A DNA stretch of 64,000 bases from NCBI RefSeq assembly GCF_030010215.1, contig NZ_JASCRR010000007.1, positions 1-64,000 on the forward strand. Direction: 5' to 3'. This DNA is from Tianweitania sp. UT-5YL-CI-8 (GTDB lineage Bacteria > Pseudomonadota > Alphaproteobacteria > Rhizobiales > Rhizobiaceae). Positions 15,374-26,791 of the stretch are shown here, one piece after another. Numbering within the stretch: the first letter of the stretch is position 1; the number at the start of each line of letters is the position of its first letter. The notes beneath the pieces are model-generated. The model worked only from the letters and a program-made list of their open reading frames with translations, was not told where the DNA came from and did no database searches. Both the position numbers and the translations under genes were made by a program.

Positions 15374-15856
15374 ATGTCGACTGTCGCAACTTGCCTGTGG
15401 TTCGACCAGCAAGCCCAGGAGGCCGCCGAATTCTACATCTCGGTGTTCAAGTCTTTGGGCCGGAGGGCGGAGATCGGAAAAATCTCGCATTATGGCGAGA
15501 ACGCGCCCATGCCTGCCGGAACGGTGTTGACGGTGACTTTGAGCCTCGACGGCCAGCATTTCACCTTGCTCAATGGCGGTCCGCACTTCCAGCTCTCGTC
15601 GGCCGTGTCAGTGGTGGTGAATTGCGCCGATCAGGCCGAACTCGATGCCTTCTGGTCAAGCCTCGGCGACGGCGGCAAGGAGGTTCAGTGCGGTTGGCTG
15701 ACCGACCGCTACGGCTTGTCCTGGCAGGTCGTTCCCGCCGCGATGGACGAATGGATGTCGGGCGACCCGGCGGCGGCGAGCCGCGTCATGGCCGCCTTCA
15801 TGCCGATGATAAAGCTCGACATCGCCACCCTGGAAAGGGCGTATCGCGGTGAATGA
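15374..15856 (+). CDS. PhnB-like VOC-family protein
   Basis: The 160-residue protein starts STVATCLWFDQQAQEAAEFY and contains FTLLNGGPHFQLSSAVSVVV and LTDRYGLSWQVVP. This is the signature of the PhnB/3-demethylubiquinone-methyltransferase-like VOC subfamily. Despite the database name, members are not shown to be methyltransferases. It follows the first VOC gene by 35 bp with a GGGGAGAGAG ribosome-binding site, so it is in the same operon. A strong hairpin terminates transcription after it. Confidence 0.86.
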   Translation: MSTVATCLWFDQQAQEAAEFYISVFKSLGRRAEIGKISHYGENAPMPAGTVLTVTLSLDGQHFTLLNGGPHFQLSSAVSVVVNCADQAELDAFWSSLGDGGKEVQCGWLTDRYGLSWQVVPAAMDEWMSGDPAAASRVMAAFMPMIKLDIATLERAYRGE

Positions 15857-15865
15857 GGTCTACGG

Positions 15866-15903
15866 AACGACGGGTCGAAGGAATGCCCCTTCGACCCGTC
15901 GTT
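15866..15903. terminator. Bidirectional terminator hairpin
   Basis: AACGACGGGTCGAAGG (15866-15881) and its exact inverse (15888-15903) form a 16-bp stem with a 6-base loop. It lies between the convergent PhnB-like gene and hmuT and can end both transcripts. Confidence 0.75.
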
Positions 15904-15913
15904 CGCGCATCCA

Positions 15914-16831
15914 TTAATTGCCTTGCGCCTGGAGACGGTCCGGATAGAGCGCGCGCGCGAGATCGCGAATGGCTTCGGCGGTTCTTGGGCCGAAGCCAAG
16001 CATATATGGCCCTTGCAGCACCACGAGCGCCTTGTTTTTTCCAGCCGGCGTCGTCGCCAGCGCCGGAATGGCAAAGACATCCTCGGGCTTGGGTCCGCCC
16101 GCAGCATCGGGCATCATCAGAACCACATCCGGCCCGACTTCGAGCAGCTTTTCCTCCGAAACCGCCTTGTAGCCCGAATATTCGGCGAGGGGATTGATGC
16201 CGCCGGCATAGCGAATGATGGCGTCGGCGGAGGTGTCCGATCCCGCACCCGTCAACCGTGCGAGACCGTGGAAGAACACGACCTTGCGCCGTTCGGATTC
16301 GGGAATGGAGGCGCCGAGATCGGCTGCCTCGCGGAAATCGGCAAGCACGGTAGCGGCGAGTTGCTTGCCTTTTTCTTCCTCGCCGAGAATTTCGGCGATA
16401 ATCTCGATCTTGCGCACAATCCCCTCGCCGGAATTGCCTTCGGGCACGAACAGCATGGGCACCGACAGCCCTTTCAGGATGTCGACGGCCTCGGGCGGGC
16501 CGATATCTTCTGCGGCCAGGATCAGGTCGGGATTGAGCGCGACGATGCCTTCGGCAGAAAGGGCACGGCGATAGCCGACATTCGACTTGGCGGCAGCGGC
16601 CTCGGGGTAGCGGCTGGAGCGGTCGACGGCGACAATGCGATCGGCGGCGCCCAGCGCCATGGCAATCTCCGTGACATCCGGCCCGAGCGACACGATGCGC
16701 TTGTAGGCGGGCTCGCCATGAGCGGCCGCGACGACGAGCAGAAGCGCCAAGGCCTGCAGGACGAAGAGCAATATCACTTGCTGGGACCGCACCGAAAAAG
16801 CATCTCGATTTTTATCTCGTATCATTGGCAT
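15914..16831 (-). CDS. hmuT: Heme ABC transporter periplasmic binding protein, HmuT-type
   Basis: The 305-residue protein has a signal sequence (LFVLQALALLLVVAAAHG) and a class III periplasmic binding fold: YKRIVSLGPDVTEIAMALGA, VAVDRSSRYPEAAAA, LNPDLILAAEDIGP, then a long helix and LEVGPDVVLMMPD. These features match the heme-binding HmuT/ShuT group. It is divergent from a hemoglobin/heme-type TonB receptor across a 175-bp region with an IRO box, so both are probably iron-regulated. The permease and ATPase genes (hmuU, hmuV) are not adjacent, because downstream on this strand lies the end of the VOC operon; they must be encoded elsewhere. Confidence 0.85.
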   Translation of the reverse strand: MPMIRDKNRDAFSVRSQQVILLFVLQALALLLVVAAAHGEPAYKRIVSLGPDVTEIAMALGAADRIVAVDRSSRYPEAAAAKSNVGYRRALSAEGIVALNPDLILAAEDIGPPEAVDILKGLSVPMLFVPEGNSGEGIVRKIEIIAEILGEEEKGKQLAATVLADFREAADLGASIPESERRKVVFFHGLARLTGAGSDTSADAIIRYAGGINPLAEYSGYKAVSEEKLLEVGPDVVLMMPDAAGGPKPEDVFAIPALATTPAGKNKALVVLQGPYMLGFGPRTAEAIRDLARALYPDRLQAQGN

Positions 16832-16906
16832 TTCGGTATCATCCTTGCGTCACGTTGCGCCGCAGCATCACCGCTGCGATTCTCGCTGTGGCCTAAGAGG
16901 ATATAA

Positions 16907-16925
16907 CTTGACTTTATAAATCAAG
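16907..16925. promoter_or_regulatory. IRO box (RirA-type iron operator)
   Basis: CTTGACTTTATAAATCAAG is a perfect inverted repeat with AT core. It fits TGA-N9-TCA (16909-16923), the iron-responsive operator described for the rhizobial regulator RirA. It lies midway between hmuT and the TonB receptor and could repress both in iron excess. Direct binding is inferred. Confidence 0.65.
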
Positions 16926-17006
16926 ATTTTTATCGAACGGTTATAACTCACCGACATAAGCCAGCCATTCACAGCCAGCCGTCCCTGTTTTTTTGGAGAA
17001 TTTTCG

Positions 17007-19115
17007 ATGGCCGGCTCCTCGCTGCCCCGCAACCTGCTTGCGGCTGGTACAGCCCTTACCTTCCTTTGCCTGATCAACCCCGGCCTGGCGCGCGCCCAGC
17101 AGGCGACCGATGCGCCAATGCTGAAAAAGCAGGAGCAACAGGAAACCAAGGCCGGGGAGAAGGTCACGGTTCTCGATACCATCACCATCAGCGCCACCAT
17201 GCAGTCCCTGGCGCTGATCGATTCGATGTCTGGCACAAGCCTCGTCAACCGCGACGAGATCGACCGGGTGCAGGCGACATCGGCCGCCGATTTGTTCCGC
17301 AACGTGCCGGGCGTGGCCGCCTCGCCCAATGGCGACGACCCCGCGACCTCGATCAACATCCGTGGTCTCCAGCAATATGGCCGCGTCGCCGTCACGCTCG
17401 ACGGCGCACGCCAGGACTATTGGCGCGTCGGCCACGGCTCGGGCTCGTTCTACATCGAGCCGGAGCTTCTCAAGCAGGTCACCGTCATTCGCGGTCCCGT
17501 TTCCAACGCCTATGGCTCGGGCGCCATCGGCGGCGTCGTCTCCTTCGAGACCAAGGACGCCCGCGACTTCCTGCGCGACGGCGAGACCTGGGCGCTGAGC
17601 CAGAGGCTGCGCTACGAGAGCAATGGAAAGGGCAAGCTGTCGAGCACGACCGGCGCCTATGCCTTCAACGAGAATATCGACGTCATCGGCAACATCGTCT
17701 GGCGCGACAGCGAGGAATACAAGGACGGCAACGGCGACACGGTGCGCTGGACCGGCGAGGAGGCGGTCAGCGGCTTCGGCAAGATCACCCTGCGCCCCGC
17801 GGAGGGCCATGAACTCAAGCTCGGCATGACCGCGCAGGACTATAGCGACATCATCTCCGGTTCGAGCGGCTCGTCCTCGCCGACGCTGAGCCGCTACGAT
17901 GCGCGCACCAAGGTCTACACCTATAGCGGCAGCTATACCTACAAGCCGGACGACAACGAGCTGGTCGACTTTACCGCAAACGCCTACCACGCCAGCACGA
18001 AGGCCGACCAGTTCCAGGTCTGGCCCGAGGCGAGCTATGGCAGCAGCCGCTACTACGACGTCGCAACATCGGGCGTGAACGCGCGCAATTCGTCGCGTTT
18101 TGAAGCCCTGAGCATGCAGCACACGCTGACCTACGGCTTCGACTATTACGACCTCGAAGGAGAGTCCGACACCGACAATTTCGGCCAGGGCACGCAGCGC
18201 GCTTATGGCGGCTTCATGCAGTGGGAAGGCAAGTACGAGCAGTGGCTCGATCTGATCGCAGCCCTTCGCTATGACGGCTACCAGCTCGATGGCCGCAGCA
18301 AGGCGACCGACACCATGCCGTCGCAAGACGTTTCGCTGGATGGCGACCGCTGGTCGCCGCGCGTCACCGTCGGCGTCACGCCGGTCGAAGGCTTGCAGGT
18401 CTACGGCACCTATGCCGAGGGCTACCGCGTTCCGCATATGCAGGACGTGTTCCGCCAGAACGGCGCGCATGGCTCAGGCTATGAGCCGAACCTGCTGCTG
18501 CGGCCGGAAGTGGCGCGCACCTGGGAAGCGGGCGTGAACCTTCAGTACAACGATGTTTTGACCGGCGGCGACCTGCTCCGGCTGAAGGCCAACCTCTTCC
18601 ACTCCGATGTCGACGACTACATCAACACCGTCTCGACCGGCGGCATAACCCGGTCGGAAAATGTCGGCACGGCACGGCTCAAGGGCGTCGAGGTCGAAGG
18701 CATCTACGACTACGGCTTCGGCTTCATCAACCTCGCCGCATCCTTCACCGACGCCACGATGCGCGACGGCGTCTATGCCGGGGAGACGCTGAGCAACACC
18801 CCGCTCGACAATGTCTCGGCGACGCTCGGCTTCCGCGCCTTCGAGGATCGGCTGACCTACGGCATCCAATACCAGAGCATCGGCGAGGTGACGCGCGTTC
18901 TGAGCACCGGCACCAAGGTCTATCCGCGCGCCGATCTGGTCAATGTCTTCGCCAATTGGGACATCAACGACAATCTGAAGCTCGATCTCGGCGTCGATAA
19001 CGTGTTCGACCGGGCCTATACCGACCCGCAGACCGGCTGGTCGACGACCTCGGACATCGAACAGGCCAAGGGCCGTACCTTCAAGATCGCGCTGACCGGC
19101 CGCATCGGCGGCTGA
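17007..19115 (+). CDS. TonB-dependent heme/hemoglobin receptor
   Basis: This 702-residue outer-membrane receptor has a signal peptide (to about 31, ALA/AQQ region) and a TonB-box-like segment (TVLDTITISAT, about 53-63). A plug domain follows (ADLFRNVPGVAASPNGDD, SINIRGLQQYGRVAVTLDGARQ, VIRGPVSNAYGSGAIGG), then a 22-strand-type barrel ending in RTFKIALTGRIGG with the C-terminal GRIGG signature. The length and the plug motif QDYWRVGHGSGSF match heme/hemoglobin receptors such as HmuR, ShuA and BhuA. TTTGGAGAA lies 7 bp upstream. It is divergent from hmuT and followed by a siderophore-interacting reductase. Specificity for heme rather than a siderophore is inferred from the neighbour. Confidence 0.88.
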   Translation: MAGSSLPRNLLAAGTALTFLCLINPGLARAQQATDAPMLKKQEQQETKAGEKVTVLDTITISATMQSLALIDSMSGTSLVNRDEIDRVQATSAADLFRNVPGVAASPNGDDPATSINIRGLQQYGRVAVTLDGARQDYWRVGHGSGSFYIEPELLKQVTVIRGPVSNAYGSGAIGGVVSFETKDARDFLRDGETWALSQRLRYESNGKGKLSSTTGAYAFNENIDVIGNIVWRDSEEYKDGNGDTVRWTGEEAVSGFGKITLRPAEGHELKLGMTAQDYSDIISGSSGSSSPTLSRYDARTKVYTYSGSYTYKPDDNELVDFTANAYHASTKADQFQVWPEASYGSSRYYDVATSGVNARNSSRFEALSMQHTLTYGFDYYDLEGESDTDNFGQGTQRAYGGFMQWEGKYEQWLDLIAALRYDGYQLDGRSKATDTMPSQDVSLDGDRWSPRVTVGVTPVEGLQVYGTYAEGYRVPHMQDVFRQNGAHGSGYEPNLLLRPEVARTWEAGVNLQYNDVLTGGDLLRLKANLFHSDVDDYINTVSTGGITRSENVGTARLKGVEVEGIYDYGFGFINLAASFTDATMRDGVYAGETLSNTPLDNVSATLGFRAFEDRLTYGIQYQSIGEVTRVLSTGTKVYPRADLVNVFANWDINDNLKLDLGVDNVFDRAYTDPQTGWSTTSDIEQAKGRTFKIALTGRIGG

Positions 19116-19123
19116 TCGAGGCC

Positions 19124-19151
19124 AAAGCCGGGCCGACCAGGCCCGGCTTTT
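19124..19151 (+). terminator. Intrinsic terminator after the TonB receptor
   Basis: AAAGCCGGGCC (19124-19134) and GGCCCGGCTTT (19140-19150) form an 11-bp stem with a 5-base loop followed by TTTT. It lies only 23 bp before the next start codon, so it may let some read-through lower expression of the downstream gene. Confidence 0.75.
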
Positions 19152-19173
19152 ATGCAAGATAAGGGACCGCACC

Positions 19174-20247
19174 ATGACGCTCACCAGCCGCGCCGAAGTA
19201 TCGCTCAGCCACTTGCCCAGCTATCTCGACAGCATCGTCGACCGGCTGGGCAGCTACCACCCCGAGATGGTCAGGTTGAGCGAACGCGCCGAGTTCCGCT
19301 ATCCGTTCGGCCTTGCTGCGCTGGATTTTCCACAGGGCCGGCTGGTGATGACGGCGGAAGCGCCCGACACTATGGGCTTGGCGCGCGTCAAGGACCTGGT
19401 GGCGGTGGCGGTCCAGCTCTACGCCAAGTCGGAAAACCCGCGCATCGTCTGGACCGGCGACCTTGCCGGCGAGACGCGGCTGGAGCAGTTCCGGCTGATG
19501 CGGGTGACGGCCAAGCACTATGTCACGCCGCGCATGCTCAGGGTGCGGCTTGCCGGCGAGGATCTGGTGCGCTTCGGCCTGTTCGGCGGCATGCATATCC
19601 GCATGCTGTTCGCCACGCCGGAAAATCCCGATCCGGTCTGGCCGGTGATGGGCGAGAACGGGTTGCCGTCCTGGCCGTCCGAGGCGCGGCGTCCGGTCTC
19701 CCGCGCCTATACGGTTCGCACGCTCGATGCCGAGGCGGGTTGGATCGATGTCGATTTCGTCATGCATGAGGATCATGGCGTTGCCTCGTCCTGGGCTGTT
19801 CATGCAGAACTCGGCGACACGGTGGGCGTGCTCGGCCCGGTCGGGCGGCCGCTCAAATCCGCCGATTGGTATGTGCTCGGCGCCGACGAGACGGGTTTGC
19901 CGGCGGTGGGACGATTGCTCGAAAGCCTTTCGCCCGACACCAAAGGCATCGCCTATCTCGAGGTGGAGAATGCTGCCGAGGAACAGGAGCTGAAGCGTCC
20001 GGACGGTTTCGACATCCGCTGGCTGCACCGCAATGGCGACCCCACCGACACTGTGACCGGTTTCTCAGATCTTGTCTGCAACCAGTCCTGGCCGGACAGG
20101 GACAAGACCTTCGGATGGTTCGCAGCCGAGGCGAGCGTCGCCAAGAAGGTGCGCGAGCATTGGCGCGTCACGCGCGGCCTGGGCCGGGACCGCACGCTGG
20201 TCGCTGGCTACTGGCAGCGCGACAGCACCGGCTTCATGGCTGGCTGA
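19174..20247 (+). CDS. Siderophore-interacting FAD protein with N-terminal DUF2218
   Basis: The 357-residue protein joins an N-terminal DUF2218 domain (about 1-100, SRAEVSLSHLPSYLDSIVDRL) to an FAD-binding and SIP domain. The latter reads FRLMRVTAKHYVTPRMLRVRLAG, then RPVSRAYTVRTLD, then HGVASSWAVHAELGDTVGVLGPVG, with C-terminal DKTFGWFAAEASVAKKVREHW. Such proteins reduce ferric chelates or help release iron from heme or siderophores in the cytoplasm, using NAD(P)H. Its place after the heme receptor and beside hmuT suggests a heme-iron handling role. A terminator separates it from the receptor gene by 23 bp, so expression may be lower. Confidence 0.85.
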   Translation: MTLTSRAEVSLSHLPSYLDSIVDRLGSYHPEMVRLSERAEFRYPFGLAALDFPQGRLVMTAEAPDTMGLARVKDLVAVAVQLYAKSENPRIVWTGDLAGETRLEQFRLMRVTAKHYVTPRMLRVRLAGEDLVRFGLFGGMHIRMLFATPENPDPVWPVMGENGLPSWPSEARRPVSRAYTVRTLDAEAGWIDVDFVMHEDHGVASSWAVHAELGDTVGVLGPVGRPLKSADWYVLGADETGLPAVGRLLESLSPDTKGIAYLEVENAAEEQELKRPDGFDIRWLHRNGDPTDTVTGFSDLVCNQSWPDRDKTFGWFAAEASVAKKVREHWRVTRGLGRDRTLVAGYWQRDSTGFMAG

Positions 20248-20319
20248 TACCAGCGAAAACCTCTTGCCTTTCTCGGCGCGGGGCGTTCCTGTGTCGCCGA
20301 ACCAGGTTTGGAGGACAGA

Positions 20320-21306
20320 ATGTTTCGCTGGGGCGTACTTTCAACCGCAAAAATCGGCCGGGAGCATGTGCTGCCGGCAATAGCGGATTCCGACAATGGC
20401 GTGCTCGTCGCCGTCGCAAGCCGCGACATCGCCAAGGCCAAGGCGCTGGCGGCCCGGTTCGGCGCGCCGCACACGTTCGGCTCGTATGAAGAGCTTCTGG
20501 CTTCGGACACGGTGGATGGCGTCTATATTCCTCTGCCAACCTCCCAGCATCTCGAATGGGCAATCAAGGCAGCCGAAGCGGGCAAGCATGTGCTGGTGGA
20601 AAAGCCGCTGGCGCTGAAGGCCGACGATATCGCATCTCTGATCGCCGTCCGGGATGCGAAAAAGGTTCTGGTCAGCGAAGCCTTCATGGTGACCTACCAT
20701 CCGCAGTGGCGCAAGGTGCGCGACCTGATCGCGTCAGGCGCCATCGGCCGGCTGCGCTATGTCCAGGGCGCGTTCAGCTACTACAATGTCGATCCTTCCA
20801 ACATGCGCAACCAGGTCTCGCTCGGCGGCGGCGCCTTGCCGGATATCGGCGTCTATCCGACAGTGACGACACGGTTCGTGACGGCCAAAGAACCCCTCCG
20901 GGTTCAGGCGACGGTAGAGCGCGACGCGACATTCGGCACCGATACTTTTTCGTCGGTCCGGGCCGATTTCGGCGATTTCGAACTGTCCTTCTATCTGTCG
21001 ACGCAGCTTGCGGCGCGACAGATCATGGTCTTCCACGGCGACAAGGGCTTCATCGAAGTCGCCTCGCCGTTCAATGCCGGGCTCTACGATCACCACCGCG
21101 TCGAACTGCACAACCAGAATCACTCCGGCGCTGAGATCTTCCGCTTCCCCGCGACCCAGCAGTACCGGCTCGAAGCCGAGACCTTCGTGCGCGCAGCACA
21201 GGGCGGCGGCGACGAGATCTTCACGCTGGAACAGTCCGTGCTGAACCAGAAGGTCATCGACGCGATTTTCCGCGCCGGCGAGCAAGACAGCTGGGAGCCG
21301 GTATAG
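20320..21306 (+). CDS. Gfo/Idh/MocA-family oxidoreductase
   Basis: The 328-residue protein has an N-terminal Rossmann domain ([21 protein letters not shown]), the family's EKP motif ([15 protein letters not shown], Lys about 94) and a C-terminal substrate domain with [14 protein letters not shown]. It should oxidise or reduce a sugar or polyol-like substrate with NAD(P). The ATG at 20320, preceded by TTTGGAGG, is preferred over a TTG four codons earlier. The end lies 7 bp from the convergent caspase gene. Substrate unknown. Confidence 0.9.
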   Translation: MFRWGVLSTAKIGREHVLPAIADSDNGVLVAVASRDIAKAKALAARFGAPHTFGSYEELLASDTVDGVYIPLPTSQHLEWAIKAAEAGKHVLVEKPLALKADDIASLIAVRDAKKVLVSEAFMVTYHPQWRKVRDLIASGAIGRLRYVQGAFSYYNVDPSNMRNQVSLGGGALPDIGVYPTVTTRFVTAKEPLRVQATVERDATFGTDTFSSVRADFGDFELSFYLSTQLAARQIMVFHGDKGFIEVASPFNAGLYDHHRVELHNQNHSGAEIFRFPATQQYRLEAETFVRAAQGGGDEIFTLEQSVLNQKVIDAIFRAGEQDSWEPV

Positions 21307-21313
21307 CCGCCGC

Positions 21314-22534
21314 CTACGGCATCGCTTCCGAGGTTTCGGAGGCGATGCGCCATGTGCCGTCGGTTTTGACGAGCTCAAGCTTGACGCGCGCCTTGCCCTT
21401 GGCGCGCGCGGCGGCCTTTGCCTTCGGCACGTAGTCGTAGCTCATGGCAAAGACGGCGTCGGCGCGGTTTTCACCGAGCGGCGTCACCTGCAGGCTTCCC
21501 GGCTCCAGGGTGAGCGACCACCCCGACCATTGCGCAAACCAGTCCGTCTTGGCCTTGACGATCGCCGCATTGTCGAGTGGCGTTCCGAATATGGTCGCAG
21601 AGGTGTCGTAGAGCCGGCCGACGCTTTGCGCGTTCTTCGATGTCTCCGGCGCCAGATAGCTTGTACGGAGAAATTCCTCGACCGAGGCCACATCGCCAAC
21701 CGAACGCTCCAGGGCCGCAACCTGCGTCTGCGGCGGCGCAGTGGGTTTGGGGACCGCCGCCACCCCTTCTCCGGGAACGAATTCGAAGCGCTCGGTCAGC
21801 GAACTCTGGTCCCACGGGTTCTGCGCGCCGCGGGTTTCGGAGGCGACATCGTTGCGCACGGCGATCATCATGTCGTTGATGCTCTGGCCCTTGGTGTCCA
21901 TGTGGCGCAGCAGGGCGGCGGCGAAGGGCGAATTGCGGCCTGTTCCGTCAAGAGCGACAGCGCCGGGCGAGGTGGAGAAGGCGACGAAGGAGCCACGCGC
22001 GGAATCGACCCGCGCCAGGCCCGCCAGAGCCGCGGCCGAGCGGTTCGGCGAATTGGCGTTGAGGCTGCGGGCAAACGGGTTGTTGCGGCAGGCGTCGAGA
22101 AACACCAGGCTGGTCTTCGCCTGCTGCCCGATGATGTCGACGATGTCGTCGAGCTGGACGGATTCGAGCCGCAGCTTTGCCGGCATGTCGAGCCGCGCAT
22201 CGACCGGGACGAGGAAATTCCGTCCATCGACCTGGAGCCCATGCCCGGCATAAAACAGCAGGCCGACATCCGCGCCGGCGAGCTTGTCGGAGAATTCGCC
22301 GATCGTGCGTTCCATCTCGCGCTTGCCGAGATCGTGGCCCTCGACGACCTCGAAGCCGAGCGCCCTGAGCCTCGCTGCCATGTCGAGCGCGTCATTGACC
22401 GGATTGGCCAGCGTGCCGGCATCCTGATAGGTGCCATTGCCGATGACGAGAGCAACGCGCTGCTGCGTTTGCGCATCCGCGCGCAGCGCAAACAGCCACA
22501 AAAACGCCAGCCCCAGAACCGCCAACCTGCCCAT
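21314..22534 (-). CDS. Exported caspase-family (peptidase C14) protein with C-terminal NTF2-like domain
   Basis: From the ATG at 22534 the 406-residue protein has a signal peptide (RLAVLGLAFLWLFALRADAQ), then a caspase domain (VALVIGNGTYQDAGTLANPVNDA). The dyad is His98 (FYAGHGLQ) and Cys149 (FLDACRNNP). After a linker (about 255-275) a C-terminal SnoaL/NTF2-like domain (VEEFLRTSYLAPETS to the end) is visible. It is the second caspase-like protein in the window, unrelated in architecture to the one at 10759. It is convergent with the oxidoreductase and divergent from dnaK. Periplasmic location follows from the signal; the substrate is unknown. A start at 22627 would add a non-signal N-terminus. 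Confidence 0.86.
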   Translation of the reverse strand: MGRLAVLGLAFLWLFALRADAQTQQRVALVIGNGTYQDAGTLANPVNDALDMAARLRALGFEVVEGHDLGKREMERTIGEFSDKLAGADVGLLFYAGHGLQVDGRNFLVPVDARLDMPAKLRLESVQLDDIVDIIGQQAKTSLVFLDACRNNPFARSLNANSPNRSAAALAGLARVDSARGSFVAFSTSPGAVALDGTGRNSPFAAALLRHMDTKGQSINDMMIAVRNDVASETRGAQNPWDQSSLTERFEFVPGEGVAAVPKPTAPPQTQVAALERSVGDVASVEEFLRTSYLAPETSKNAQSVGRLYDTSATIFGTPLDNAAIVKAKTDWFAQWSGWSLTLEPGSLQVTPLGENRADAVFAMSYDYVPKAKAAARAKGKARVKLELVKTDGTWRIASETSEAMP

Positions 22535-22663
22535 GCGCCGATATATCGCAAAAGGCGTGACTTTGCACCTATCTATGCTGCACCGCTTTCCGCTCCCCGC
22601 CGCTGGCAGCGCTGTAATGACCGGCATTGCGCATAGATTCTATCGAACAGGCAAAAGCGAACG

Positions 22664-22692
22664 CTTGCGTGGCGAAAAGCCTGTTCTTATAT
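22664..22692 (+). promoter_or_regulatory. RpoH (sigma-32) heat-shock promoter of dnaK
   Basis: CTTGCG at 22664-22669 and CTTATAT at 22686-22692 are separated by 18 bp between CTTG and CTTAT. This matches the alphaproteobacterial RpoH pattern CTTG-N17-18-CYTATnT. It is 120 bp upstream of dnaK, whose ATG is preceded by GGAGAG. Confidence 0.7.
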
Positions 22693-22811
22693 ACGCCGCA
22701 CACCGGAAGGCTTATGGCATGCAACCATGCGCCGGCCGGAATTTGTTGTGACAGGGGCTTTCGTCGGAACGCCGGAACGGGTCCTGAGAGCCTGCTTAGT
22801 GGAGAGAACAA

Positions 22812-24728
<1,917 letters not shown>

Positions 24729-24747
24729 TCGTCTGTAGATCAACGGA

Positions 24748-24773
24748 AAAGCCCGGCTTGCCGGGCTTTTTTG
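24748..24773 (+). terminator. Intrinsic terminator after dnaK
   Basis: AGCCCGGC (24751-24758), a TT loop, GCCGGGCT (24761-24768) and a run of T to 24773. It may attenuate transcription into dnaJ, keeping DnaJ below DnaK. Confidence 0.85.
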
Positions 24774-24913
24774 CAACCTGGATTTAAAAAGATGCTGCCA
24801 AGACCTGTCCCACTCTGGCGCAGGCGGCATCTGTTCACTAAATCGGATGGCGGTCGTCTCTCCACTGGGACGAAGCGTTGGGGCGGCAGCCTATATCCGA
24901 GCAGCGGGAAACT

Positions 24914-26047
24914 ATGAAAGCTGATTTCTACGAAACGCTGGGCGTCCAGAAGGGCGCGGACGAGAAAGAGCTCAAGGCAGCCTTTCGCAAGCTCGCCATG
25001 CAGTATCATCCGGACAAGAATCCCGGCGACAGCACCAGCGAGCACAAGTTCAAGGAAATCAACGAAGCCTACGAGACGCTGAAGGACCCCAACAAGCGTG
25101 CGGCCTACGATCGTTTCGGCCATGCAGCCTTCGAAAATGGCGGCATGGGCGGCGGTGGCCAAGGGTTCGGCGGCGGCGGTTTCTCCGACATCTTCGAGGA
25201 CATTTTCGGCGAGATGATGGGCGGTGGCGGACGCCGCCGCTCTTCGGGTGGCCGCGAACGCGGCGCCGATCTGCGCTACAACATGGAAATCACGCTGGAG
25301 GAAGCCTTCCAGGGCAAAACAGCTCAGATCCGGGTGCCGATGTCGATCGCCTGCAGCGATTGTTCCGGCAGTGGCGCCAAGCCGGGCACCCAGCCCGTGA
25401 CCTGCAGCATGTGCGCGGGCCATGGCAAGGTGCGCGCCAGCCAGGGCTTCTTCTCCATCGAGCGGACCTGCCCGCAATGCCAGGGCCGCGGTCAGACCAT
25501 CAAAGACCCCTGCCCCAAATGCGCCGGCCAGGGCCGCATCACCGAGGAGCGATCGCTTTCGGTCAATATTCCTTCGGGCATCGAGGACGGTACGCGCATT
25601 CGCCTGGCCAATGAGGGCGAAGCGGGGCTGCGTGGTGGACCCTCGGGCGACCTCTACATTTTCCTGTCGGTCAAGCCGCACGAGTTCTTCCAGCGCGACG
25701 GCGCCGACCTTTATTGCAAGGTGCCGATCTCGATGACGACCGCTGCCCTTGGCGGCTCGTTCGAGGTGACGACGCTGGATGGAACGCAGACCCGCGTGAA
25801 GGTCACCGAAGGCACGCAGAACGGCCGCCAGTTCCGCATGAAGGGCAAGGGCATGCCGGTGTTGCGCCAATCCCAGTTCGGCGACCTCTACATCCAGACC
25901 GCGGTAGAGACGCCGCAAAACCTGACACGGCGCCAGCGCGAACTCCTAGAAGAGTTCGAGCAGCTCTCCTCCAAGGAGAATTCTCCGCAGTCCAGCGGGT
26001 TCTTCGCACGGATGAAGGACTTCTTCGACTCCTTCGGCGAGCGGTGA
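24914..26047 (+). CDS. dnaJ: Co-chaperone DnaJ (Hsp40)
   Basis: The 377-residue protein has a J-domain with HPD at 32-34 (YHPDKNPGD), a Gly/Phe-rich stretch ([12 protein letters not shown]), four zinc-finger repeats ([32 protein letters not shown]) and a C-terminal substrate domain. It stimulates DnaK ATPase. The ATG at 24914 gives the normal start [10 protein letters not shown]; an upstream in-frame start adds foreign residues. Confidence 0.98.
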   Translation: MKADFYETLGVQKGADEKELKAAFRKLAMQYHPDKNPGDSTSEHKFKEINEAYETLKDPNKRAAYDRFGHAAFENGGMGGGGQGFGGGGFSDIFEDIFGEMMGGGGRRRSSGGRERGADLRYNMEITLEEAFQGKTAQIRVPMSIACSDCSGSGAKPGTQPVTCSMCAGHGKVRASQGFFSIERTCPQCQGRGQTIKDPCPKCAGQGRITEERSLSVNIPSGIEDGTRIRLANEGEAGLRGGPSGDLYIFLSVKPHEFFQRDGADLYCKVPISMTTAALGGSFEVTTLDGTQTRVKVTEGTQNGRQFRMKGKGMPVLRQSQFGDLYIQTAVETPQNLTRRQRELLEEFEQLSSKENSPQSSGFFARMKDFFDSFGER

Positions 26048-26146
26048 CCGCTTATCTGTCGGTAATCTGCCGCAGCGTCAGCTCGACGCTTGCCATGACC
26101 GGGGATGGTGCTATTGATCCTCCGGGGGCCACGAGGAGAGACATAT

Positions 26147-26758
26147 ATGGCGCGTGAATCCGGGTTGCGGAAGTCGCTGGCGGCAAGGTTCGACGACGAG
26201 GTCCGCTTCTTCAAGGGTTGGATGGACAAGCCGAAGGCCGTCGGCTCTATCATTCCCACAAGCTCCGTGACGGCCAAGCGCATGGCCTCGGTGGTCAACC
26301 CCCATTCCGGCCTGCCGGTTCTCGAACTGGGGCCTGGCACCGGCGTCATCACCAAGGCGATCCTCGCCCATGGCGTGAAACCCGAAAACCTCTATGCCGT
26401 TGAATACTCCCACGATTTTGTCCAGCACCTGCATCGGCTCTATCCGAAGGTCAACGTCATCCAGGGCGATGCTTTCAATCTCGACAAGACGCTCGGTGCC
26501 TTGAATAACCAGCAGTTCGATTCCGTCATCTCCGGCGTGCCGCTGCTGAACTTCCCGGTCCAGGCGCGGGTCGCCTATCTCGAGAGCATCCTCAAACGCA
26601 TCCCCGCCGGCCGGCCCGTCGTGCAGATCACCTATGGACCGAAATCGCCGGTGCCGCCTGGCCTGGGGGCCTATTCGGTCGAACATTTCGACTTCGTACT
26701 GCGCAACATTCCGCCCGCCCAGCTTTGGGTCTACCGCTCGCGTCCGCGCCACAACTGA
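26147..26758 (+). CDS. pmtA: Phospholipid N-methyltransferase PmtA
   Basis: This 203-residue SAM-dependent methyltransferase has motif I VLELGPGTGVITKAI and reads SIIPTSSVTAKRMASVV near the N-terminus, as in the rhizobial Pmt (Sinorhizobium type). It methylates phosphatidylethanolamine stepwise to phosphatidylcholine. AGGAGA lies before the ATG at 26147. It follows dnaJ, an order I recall from other Rhizobiales. Phosphatidylcholine supports membrane function and host interaction in this group. Confidence 0.88.
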   Translation: MARESGLRKSLAARFDDEVRFFKGWMDKPKAVGSIIPTSSVTAKRMASVVNPHSGLPVLELGPGTGVITKAILAHGVKPENLYAVEYSHDFVQHLHRLYPKVNVIQGDAFNLDKTLGALNNQQFDSVISGVPLLNFPVQARVAYLESILKRIPAGRPVVQITYGPKSPVPPGLGAYSVEHFDFVLRNIPPAQLWVYRSRPRHN

Positions 26759-26791
26759 GGCGGTTCATTCCTTTCATCGAAAGGCGCCTTG

